From Gemmatimonadota bacterium (GTDB lineage Bacteria; Gemmatimonadota; Gemmatimonadetes; Gemmatimonadales; Gemmatimonadaceae): a stretch of 22,571 nt of DNA. Positions 15,589 through 21,871 of this stretch are shown here, piece by piece. Where the stretch lies: contig CANGXK010000005.1 in assembly GCA_947457715.1 (NCBI GenBank), positions 1-22,571 on the forward strand, read 5' to 3'. Each line of letters starts with the position of its first letter. The stretch's first letter is position 1. Made by a program: the position numbers and the translations under genes. A model generated the notes under the pieces. That model was not told where the DNA came from and did no database searches. It was given only the letters and a program-made list of their open reading frames with translations.

Positions 15589-16665
15589 ATGAATGGTGCC
15601 CTCAAATCACGCGGCGTCCGCTTTCGGTCAATTGGTCGTGGCGTTACGCTCCCTCGCGGCTCGTCGCCCGCGTTGCGTGTCATTTTGCTGGGCGAATCAT
15701 ACGAAATTTCCCACGCCATGCAACACCCCGGGGTGTCCGAGGGGAGCGCATTCACGGTGGTCGGCGCGGTGCCGTGCGTGGATGGCGAAGGTGGCTTCCC
15801 GGGACAAGACATTCGGCAGCTGGTCGCCGCGCAGCGAGCTGACGCCATCATGGTCACTGGCGCCGTTTCACGCGCCCTGTTGACGCTGTGTGGAGAACTG
15901 GCCGTTGTGCTGGGCTGCCGGCTGCTCTCGCTGGCACCGTCCTCGCGCGACTCCGTGCTACAGCCGGTGCTGGTGTGGGAAGGAGATCATCCGTTCGTCG
16001 AGGTGGCCATAGCATCGGGGCGCCGCCGCTTCGATCGGGTGAAGCGGTGGGTGGACCTCGCCGCAGCGGCTGGTGCCCTCCTACTGGCCGCGCCAGTGAT
16101 TGGCCTCGCTGCACTGGCGGTGCGGGTGGAGAGTCCGGGGTTGCCGATTTTCGGCCATGTCCGCATCGGACGCGGAGGCCGCCGTTTCCGGTGCTGGAAA
16201 TTGCGTACAATGCGTCAGGACGCCGAGCGTCGGCTGCAGGAGGAACCGGCGTTGCTGGCGCTGTATCACGCCCATGACTTCAAACTGCCGGACCATGTCG
16301 ATCCGCGAATCACGCGCGTCGGCCGCTGGCTCCGGAAGACGAGCGTTGATGAGCTGCCGCAGTTGTTCAACGTGCTTATGGGGCAAATGTCATTCGTGGG
16401 CCCGCGCCCTATCGTTGCCGAGGAGCTCCACTACTATGCCGGAGAGGTGCTGACGCTGCTGTCGGTCCGTCCCGGCATCACCGGCGCGTGGGCGGTCAGC
16501 GGACGTCATCACCTCGCCTATCCGCGTCGCAGTGAAGTCGAGCTGGCCTACGTGCGCGACCGCTCTGCTAGCGGCGACCTGTCAATTCTCCTCCGCACGG
16601 TCCGCGCGGTTCTTGATCCCGGCTTCGGCAGACTGCGCGCTTCATCAGGGTCAGCGCGACGCTGA
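15589..16665 (+). CDS. Polyprenyl-phosphate sugar-1-phosphate transferase (initiating PGT)
   Basis: A predicted 358-residue monotopic phosphoglycosyl transferase (PF02397, WbaP/WcaJ type) that puts the first sugar phosphate on undecaprenyl phosphate and so starts the capsule repeat unit. The membrane hairpin is at about 152-178 (LAAAAGALLLAAPVIGLAAL). It is followed by KLRTM near 203, the catalytic Asp-Glu pair in SVDELPQLFN near 252, and SFVGPRP near 267. The N-terminal 140 residues resemble the CoA_binding_3-like Rossmann portion of long homologues (VVGAVPCVDGEGGF). The four-helix module that usually precedes it is absent, so the protein is intermediate between short and long forms. The ATG at 15589 sits just after a promoter-like pair; TTG 15553 is less likely. 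Confidence 0.9.
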   Translation: MNGALKSRGVRFRSIGRGVTLPRGSSPALRVILLGESYEISHAMQHPGVSEGSAFTVVGAVPCVDGEGGFPGQDIRQLVAAQRADAIMVTGAVSRALLTLCGELAVVLGCRLLSLAPSSRDSVLQPVLVWEGDHPFVEVAIASGRRRFDRVKRWVDLAAAAGALLLAAPVIGLAALAVRVESPGLPIFGHVRIGRGGRRFRCWKLRTMRQDAERRLQEEPALLALYHAHDFKLPDHVDPRITRVGRWLRKTSVDELPQLFNVLMGQMSFVGPRPIVAEELHYYAGEVLTLLSVRPGITGAWAVSGRHHLAYPRRSEVELAYVRDRSASGDLSILLRTVRAVLDPGFGRLRASSGSARR

Positions 16666-16666
16666 A

Positions 16667-16689
16667 TTGCGCCGGCAACCCTCGCGCAA
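16667..16689 (+). terminator. Weak hairpin after the phosphoglycosyl transferase
   Basis: TTGCGC (16667-16672) and GCGCAA (16684-16689) form a perfect six-base stem with an 11-base loop, one base after the TGA stop. No T-run follows, so intrinsic termination is uncertain. Confidence 0.25.
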
Positions 16690-16699
16690 CCGGCTACTG

Positions 16700-17191
16700 C
16701 ACAAGCACTGCGGCTGTCGCCAGCATCGAGCGTGATGAGCCAGAGCAGCCGGTTGCGACTTCCAATCTTGCCGTTCGGCTCAATGACGCACGCTGCCCGC
16801 GGGTTTCCCAACGCCGTCTTCCCACCCGCGGCATCGACGTACGCCCTGAGCGCCTTCACGAAGTCCACGCCCGCCAGCACGATTGACTAGCTGATCCACC
16901 CGCTTGCTCTCCCGCACGCGGCGGCTGAAGCGAGCAGCACTGGCGTCTCCGAATGCCGGCACACCGCCCGCCCACGCCAGCAACTCCGAGAGCCGTTCGT
17001 CGCGCGTGCGGAGCGTAGAGGTGCGTACTGCACTTCGCCGTAATACGTACGACCACTGCGCCAGGGCGCGCCGGCGGGCGCCAATCGCCCTGCGTCACGT
17101 ACGTGTTGACCGTGTTCTTCGCGCAGCCCATCGCGTGGAGCTGCAACATGTAGGCGACGTCATCGGGTGTTCGCAGGGTGGACCTTTCCAC
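16700..17191 (-). pseudogene. Decayed coding remnant, possibly transposase-derived
   Basis: Reading the minus strand from an ATG at 17191 gives protein-like sequence only if the frame is changed several times. Pieces are TPDDVAYMLQLHAMG joined to NTVNTYVTQGDWRP, then RTYYGEVQYAPLRS, then RDERLSELLAWAGGVPAFGD with RRVRESKRVDQLVNR, then FVKALRAYVDAAGGKTALGN ending near 16720. The first piece resembles the N-terminal helix-turn-helix of IS21-type IstA transposases, with about ten residues missing between the helices. The later pieces do not clearly match that family, so the origin is uncertain. At least two or three frameshifts make it nonfunctional. It fills most of the gap between the capsule locus and the next operon. 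Confidence 0.4.
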
Positions 17192-17322
17192 GGCTAGGGG
17201 ACAGGGAAAGGGCGGGGCAAGATGGTCATAGGGGAACCTCCGGCTGAGGAATCAGGGGAGAGGGGCAATGCCTCATGTCGTCAGGGGCATTTTCGCGTGT
17301 CACCCAACATCCTGCGAATCAC

Positions 17323-17334
17323 TAGATTCCCACT
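17323..17334 (+). promoter_or_regulatory. Candidate leaderless -10 element before the GT2 gene
   Basis: TAGATT (17323-17328) lies six bases before the ATG at 17335. The same hexamer stands seven bases before the phosphoglycosyl transferase ATG. No convincing -35 hexamer was found at 16-19 bases upstream, and no ribosome binding site is present. Confidence 0.42.
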
Positions 17335-19194
17335 ATGGCAACGCTCGGTATGGCGCCCGATGCCCTTGGGCACAGTTGGTGGCTGCTGTGGCCGTGGAGC
17401 TACTTCCCTCTCCTGACGCTGCTGCTGGTGGGGCTCTCTCGCCTCCGAAGCAGCCAGGCGGTTCATGATGCCGACGCACCCACGGTCAGCGTCGTGGTCA
17501 CCGCGCGGAACGAAGCACAGGACCTGCCGCGCTGCCTGGCCGCGCTGGCCGCACTCGACTACCCTGCCGACAAGCTGCAGTTGGTGCTCGTGAACGACCG
17601 CTCCACCGATGATACCGGCGCGCTGCTCGAACGGTTCGCGGCGGTGCACGCGCACACCGTCGTGTTGCATACGGCGACGTTGCCCGACCTTGGTCTCGAC
17701 GGCAAGGCCCGCGGTCTCGCGCACGGCATGGACATCGCCACAGGGGAGTGGATCCTGATCACCGACGCCGACGGGGCGATGCCTCCGTCATGGGTTCGAC
17801 ACCTGATGGGTCTGGCCGGCACTGACGCCGTGATGGTGGGTGGCGCGCTATCGGTCACGCCAAAGTGGTGGTGGGGGTGGTTCGAAGGGGTGATGCTGCA
17901 GTTCCTGCTCTCGTTTAGCCATGCTGCGGCCGGCTTTGGCATGCCATTCGTCTGCATCGGGCCGAACATGGGGATCCGGTCGGACGCGTATCGGCGCGCG
18001 GGCGGGCTGGTAACGCGTGGCGTCTTCGTGGCGGAAGATCTGGCGCTCTTCGAGATTGCGCGGAGCGACGGCCGTCCCATCCGACTGGCCGCCGACCTCC
18101 CCACCACGGTGACGGTCGTTCCCGTGCCTACGCCGTGGCTGCTCTTTTCGCAGCTCCGGCGATGGCTTGGCGGCGGTGTCGCCGAGCGACCCGCCGTCGC
18201 CGTCGGCCTCGTTGTCACGCTTACCTGGGGGCTCGGCGTGCTGTGGCACTTCCTGGCCGGGTGGGCCAGCGTGCCGTTCACGAGCTGGGCGGCGTTTGTA
18301 GGAACGAAGCTCGTTGGGGAGGGGGTATTGCTGCACGTGCTGCACCGCCGTTTGGGCGAACACCATCTTGTCCGGCGATTGCTGGCGCTGCAGTTGTACC
18401 AGGTGGTTGCGCTCCTGTTCCTCCCCATTTCCTTCGCGCTCACCCGGCGCCTGCGCTGGCTTGGCGAGGGCTACGCGGTGATTTATCGCACCCTCGTGCT
18501 CGCGGCGGCCCTCGGGGCTGCGTTGCCGCTGGCGGCGCAAGCGCCACCGGCGCAAGCGCCACCGGCGCAAGCGCCACCGGCCGATCCGCGCGCGGCCGCG
18601 TTGGCCGCGGCCTACCTGGCGGCCGACCGTGATAGCGTGGACCGCTGGATCGACAACGCCATCAGGCTCTCCCGCTCCGCTCTGGCGGCTGCCCCCGCCG
18701 ACGCCGACGCCCACTACTGGCTCGCCGCCGCGCTCGGACGGCGCGCCCGGCGGGCGGACGTCACCGGCGCCATTCGCGCTGGACGCGAGTCGTTTCGGGA
18801 GGCACAGCGCGCGCTGACGCTCGACTCACTGCATCCGGGCGCGCACGCGATCATCGCCCGTTTTCACGAGGAAGGGGCCCGGTACTCCTGGCCCTTCCGG
18901 ATGTTTATCGCCTCGGCGACCGGCATCGGGGAAATCCGGCGGGCATCGGCCGCGGACGCCGAACGTGAGTACCGGACTGCGGTGCGACTCGCCCCCGCTT
19001 CACTACCCTATCATCACGATCTCGGTCGCTTTCTCGCCAGCGCAGGGCGTATCGCGGAGGCCGAGGAGCTGCTGCGCATCGTATGTACCCTCCCGGGACG
19101 GGCGCCGGTCGATGACTGGCTGCGCCGCGACCTCCGTCGCCGCATCGACGAGGCGGCCCTCCGTCAGCGAGAGCGGCTTCCCTGCGCCACGTGA
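17335..19194 (+). CDS. Membrane GT2 glycosyltransferase continuous with an exported-type TPR domain
   Basis: One 619-residue frame with two parts. Residues 1-380 are a GT2 transferase. After an N-terminal helix comes VSVVVTARNEAQDLPRCLAA, then VLVNDRSTDDTG, a D-A-D metal site in ILITDADGAMP, VAEDLALFEIA and SQLRRWLGGG (the QxxRW motif of processive enzymes). Three helices and a WLGEGY motif typical of the family end follow. Residues 382-402 (VIYRTLVLAAALGAALPLAA with AQA after it) look like a cleavable signal peptide. Then come three QAPPA repeats and about 200 residues of TPR-like helices (ALAAAPADADAHYWLAAALG; EYRTAVRLAPASLPYHHDLG). First gene of an overlapping three-gene operon. The sugar and acceptor are unknown; the TPR part would face the periplasm. 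Confidence 0.85.
   Translation: MATLGMAPDALGHSWWLLWPWSYFPLLTLLLVGLSRLRSSQAVHDADAPTVSVVVTARNEAQDLPRCLAALAALDYPADKLQLVLVNDRSTDDTGALLERFAAVHAHTVVLHTATLPDLGLDGKARGLAHGMDIATGEWILITDADGAMPPSWVRHLMGLAGTDAVMVGGALSVTPKWWWGWFEGVMLQFLLSFSHAAAGFGMPFVCIGPNMGIRSDAYRRAGGLVTRGVFVAEDLALFEIARSDGRPIRLAADLPTTVTVVPVPTPWLLFSQLRRWLGGGVAERPAVAVGLVVTLTWGLGVLWHFLAGWASVPFTSWAAFVGTKLVGEGVLLHVLHRRLGEHHLVRRLLALQLYQVVALLFLPISFALTRRLRWLGEGYAVIYRTLVLAAALGAALPLAAQAPPAQAPPAQAPPADPRAAALAAAYLAADRDSVDRWIDNAIRLSRSALAAAPADADAHYWLAAALGRRARRADVTGAIRAGRESFREAQRALTLDSLHPGAHAIIARFHEEGARYSWPFRMFIASATGIGEIRRASAADAEREYRTAVRLAPASLPYHHDLGRFLASAGRIAEAEELLRIVCTLPGRAPVDDWLRRDLRRRIDEAALRQRERLPCAT
18478..19194 (+). CDS. Possible separate secreted TPR protein from an internal in-frame start
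   Basis: GTG 18478 is preceded by GAGGG (18466-18470) at seven bases, a good Shine-Dalgarno match and spacing. Starting there yields a 238-residue protein with a textbook signal peptide (MIYRTLVLAAALGAALPLA, cleavage near AAQA) and a TPR-like mature domain. It shares the frame and stop of the GT2 gene and no stop codon separates them, so it is an alternative or additional product. Confidence 0.4.
   Translation: MIYRTLVLAAALGAALPLAAQAPPAQAPPAQAPPADPRAAALAAAYLAADRDSVDRWIDNAIRLSRSALAAAPADADAHYWLAAALGRRARRADVTGAIRAGRESFREAQRALTLDSLHPGAHAIIARFHEEGARYSWPFRMFIASATGIGEIRRASAADAEREYRTAVRLAPASLPYHHDLGRFLASAGRIAEAEELLRIVCTLPGRAPVDDWLRRDLRRRIDEAALRQRERLPCAT
18535..18579 (+). repeat. Three perfect 15-base tandem repeats
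   Basis: GCGCAAGCGCCACCG occurs three times without change at 18535, 18550 and 18565, encoding AQAPP-type units right after the signal-like segment. The linker is Pro/Ala-rich and its length could vary by slippage without breaking the frame. Confidence 0.9.
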
Positions 19195-21161
19195 TGGGAC
19201 CCATCATCGCCACGCTGCGCACGCTGCTGGTCGCCGGGCTCGTGCTCGGCGCCGCCGTCGGCGCCTTGTTTCTTGTGGACCGTGTCAACCGTGCTCCGCG
19301 CCCGCTGGACCCGGGCATCGCCGCGATCGACGGTACACGCCAAGGCACCCGCTTGCTCATTCTTCTCGTCGATAGTTGGCGTGACCAGGCTGCCCGCGAC
19401 AGCACGCTCTTTCCAGCGGTTGCCCGACTGCGACGCGACGGAGCTTCCGGCAGCCTCCTCGGTGTCTACGAAGGATTTACCATCCCGGCTGTTCGCGCGG
19501 CATTCACCGGACACGCAGAAACGCAGCTCGTCAACCTCGTCCGCAACTTCCGCTTCCGCGCCCTTCCCATCGAGTCGTTCTTTCGCGACGTGCATGGGCT
19601 CGGACGCCGCACGCTGGTGGTGGCGCGTGAGCCATTCACACAGTTCGGGCCGGTCTTCACCGAGCGCTTTCCTGCCGACAGTGGCCGTGACATGTACGAT
19701 ACCGACCGGGAACGTCCGGGGATCGCACTCCGCGCCTACCGAGAGGAACCGTTCGACGTCGTCGTCTGCCACTGGGAGTCGTTCGACTGGGTGGCCCACG
19801 AGGAGGGAACCGCCACGGCGCGCTATCGCGCATCGGCGCGGCAGACCGACTCCGTGATCGCCGCGTTCGCCTCCGCGCGCGCGCCCGACGATTATTTGCT
19901 CGTCTACGGCGATCACGGACACACCGACACGGGAGAGCACAAGACAGGCTTTGACATCCCTGCGTTCTGGCTGCTGATCGGCCCCGACGTCACCGCCGGT
20001 GCGAAGCTCCCGCCGCTCCCGATGACCAACCTCCGATACGTCGCGAGCCACGCGCTGGGGATCACCCTCCGCGGCGGCCCCTATGACCTCGCCGCCATCC
20101 GGCAGGCGATCCCCGTGACCGTGGCGGCTGGCGCCGGCACGTCATTGGCCTCGCCGCTGGCCGCGCCACTCGCCATGCCGGCCGCGTACGGCATAAGCCG
20201 CGCACCAAGAGAGTATCTGATCGCCCTCGCCGTATTTGTACTCGCAGTCGGGGTCGCGGCCCTTTGCCGGTGGCTCCTGCCGCCGCCGGCACTTGGCCAC
20301 CGTGACCTCCTGCGTGCGATCGGGTTGCTGGCAGCAACCTTCGCGTTGGGGCTCGCGCTGCCACCGCTGGTCGAGCCGCTCCGCCCCGGCGGCGTTACGA
20401 TGATCGTGGCGCTCTATGCCGCCGGTGTCGTGGCCAAGCTGCTGCTGCTGCGCGACGCCGGTCGTGTACGGTGGCCCCTGGCGATCGTTGTCACTACGGG
20501 GCTTGCCCTCGTGGAATTCCGAGTGCTCGAACGCCCGCTCATCCTCGGCGTGATGGTGCTCGTCGCGCTCGTCGTGCAGCGCGCGCGCGACGAGGCCCAC
20601 CGCCGACTCGCGCTGATCGCGCTCCTGCAGCTGCTGCTGTACTTCACGCTGCGCCTGCCGATCTACCTGTTCCCGTGGGTGGACGGTTTCCTGTTGGCCG
20701 CGGCAGTCGTCGGGCGGCGCTCGCTCCCGGCAACGCTGACGGTGGTCCGGGACGTCGGGCTCGTGGGTGGCGCGTGGGCGTTGGCTTGTGGGTTGCTCGC
20801 GGGCAATCTCGAGTGGGGGTTTCTCTACCTCCTATTCCCCGCCCACCTCGTGGAGTTGCAGGTGCAGTGGTTCCTCCCCTTCATCCTCGCCAAGATCCCC
20901 CTGCTGCTGCTCCTCACCTTGGTGGTCGCCCGTCGCACCCCCGACCGTGCGCTGGGTGAGGTGGTGCTGGTGATGGCGGGTTGGCGTTTCGTCGCTGTCT
21001 GGGTGGCGCGGCTGGGCGGCGTTCCCACGGCAGACGTGTGGCCGGTTGCTGAGCAGGGGGCGTACCTTGCGACGTATGTGGTCGCGGTGATGGCGTGGGG
21101 CTGGCATGTCGCCGCCGGGCGCGCCGTCTGGCGTGCCACGGTGAGAGTGTCGACCCCCTGA
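19191..21161 (+). CDS. Alkaline-phosphatase-superfamily protein resembling GPI ethanolamine-phosphate transferases
   Basis: A 656-residue membrane protein. After an N-terminal helix (about 7-29) comes a catalytic domain facing the periplasm. LLILLVDSWRD has the first metal aspartate near 61, and FTIPAVRAAFTGH a likely nucleophile threonine near 97. ESFDWVAHEEG matches the D-x3-H metal site, and YGDHGHTDTGEHKTG the DHG and final H ligands. These motifs, their order, and about ten C-terminal helices (from about 345) match eukaryotic PIG-N/PIG-O/PIG-G type phosphoethanolamine transferases, though the family also includes phosphodiesterases. Predicted role: transfer or removal of a phospho-alcohol on a lipid or glycan outside the inner membrane. 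GTG at 19191 overlaps the preceding stop; ATG 19194 is equally possible. Substrate unknown. Confidence 0.8.
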   Translation: MMGPIIATLRTLLVAGLVLGAAVGALFLVDRVNRAPRPLDPGIAAIDGTRQGTRLLILLVDSWRDQAARDSTLFPAVARLRRDGASGSLLGVYEGFTIPAVRAAFTGHAETQLVNLVRNFRFRALPIESFFRDVHGLGRRTLVVAREPFTQFGPVFTERFPADSGRDMYDTDRERPGIALRAYREEPFDVVVCHWESFDWVAHEEGTATARYRASARQTDSVIAAFASARAPDDYLLVYGDHGHTDTGEHKTGFDIPAFWLLIGPDVTAGAKLPPLPMTNLRYVASHALGITLRGGPYDLAAIRQAIPVTVAAGAGTSLASPLAAPLAMPAAYGISRAPREYLIALAVFVLAVGVAALCRWLLPPPALGHRDLLRAIGLLAATFALGLALPPLVEPLRPGGVTMIVALYAAGVVAKLLLLRDAGRVRWPLAIVVTTGLALVEFRVLERPLILGVMVLVALVVQRARDEAHRRLALIALLQLLLYFTLRLPIYLFPWVDGFLLAAAVVGRRSLPATLTVVRDVGLVGGAWALACGLLAGNLEWGFLYLLFPAHLVELQVQWFLPFILAKIPLLLLLTLVVARRTPDRALGEVVLVMAGWRFVAVWVARLGGVPTADVWPVAEQGAYLATYVVAVMAWGWHVAAGRAVWRATVRVSTP

Positions 21162-21871
21162 TGCCGAATCCCATGAACGCTGCGTTCGTTGCCGATCCCG
21201 TTCGTCTTCATCCTGCCCATCTCGAGCGCGAGGAGTTCACCGTGCTCGAGGAGTTCGTGGACGCCGCCGTGCTCGCCCCGCTCGTCGCCGAGGCACACGC
21301 CCTCCGCCCGCGCATCAACCGGAACTACGTGCCGGGGATGAAGAAGGGTGGGTCGGTGTCGTACTTCGACGTGCGGCAGCACGCGCCCGCGATCCACGCC
21401 TTGTATCACTCGCAGGCGTTCATCACGTGGCTCTCGGCGTTGACGGGGGAGTCGCTGCTCACGTGCCCGGAGTCGGACGCCCACGCCTGCGCGGTGTATT
21501 ACTACACCGAGGCGGGGGATCACATCGGCTGGCACTACGACACCAGCTTCTACCGGGGCAAACGTTTCACCGTGCTCCTTGGCCTCGTCCAACAGTCACG
21601 CAGCGAACTCGTGGCCCGTCTGTACCACAAGAGCGGGGCGCGCTCTGAAGAGGAGGTGCGTGTGGCCAGCCATCCCGGCACGCTCGTGGTGTTCAACGGT
21701 GATCGCTGCTGGCACATGGTGACGCCCTGCGGTGACGGCGAGGACCGCGTCATGCTCTCGATGGAGTACGTCACCGACCGGCACATGGGGCTCGCCCAGC
21801 GGCTGGTCTCCACCGTGAAAGACGCGGTGGCCTACTTCGGCATCAAGGCGTTGTTTCCCGGGGGGCGTTGA
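21161..21871 (+). CDS. 2-oxoglutarate/Fe(II)-dependent oxygenase
   Basis: A predicted 236-residue dioxygenase with a jelly-roll core. Iron ligands are seen as H125-Y-D127 in GWHYDTSFYRGKRFTVLLGL and H185 in GDRCWHMVTP. R196 (EDRVMLSMEY) is placed to bind 2-oxoglutarate. These spacings fit prolyl-4-hydroxylase-like oxygenases acting on small molecules, lipids or peptides. The sequence EAGDHIGWHYDTS is typical of the active-site strand. ATG at 21161 overlaps the preceding stop as TGATG, so it belongs to the same operon. Upstream in-frame starts inside the previous gene were rejected. The 3' end overlaps the convergent gene by 29 bases. It may hydroxylate a lipid or head group in the same pathway, which is inference. 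Confidence 0.85.
   Translation: MPNPMNAAFVADPVRLHPAHLEREEFTVLEEFVDAAVLAPLVAEAHALRPRINRNYVPGMKKGGSVSYFDVRQHAPAIHALYHSQAFITWLSALTGESLLTCPESDAHACAVYYYTEAGDHIGWHYDTSFYRGKRFTVLLGLVQQSRSELVARLYHKSGARSEEEVRVASHPGTLVVFNGDRCWHMVTPCGDGEDRVMLSMEYVTDRHMGLAQRLVSTVKDAVAYFGIKALFPGGR

Noticed and set aside
18535..18579. Short direct repeats as a CRISPR or attachment site
   Set aside because: Units are contiguous 15-mers with no spacers and lie within coding sequence.
17559..18714. Two long minus-strand frames opposite the GT2 gene
   Set aside because: Both are mirror frames of the GT2 coding sequence, which has all catalytic motifs in order.
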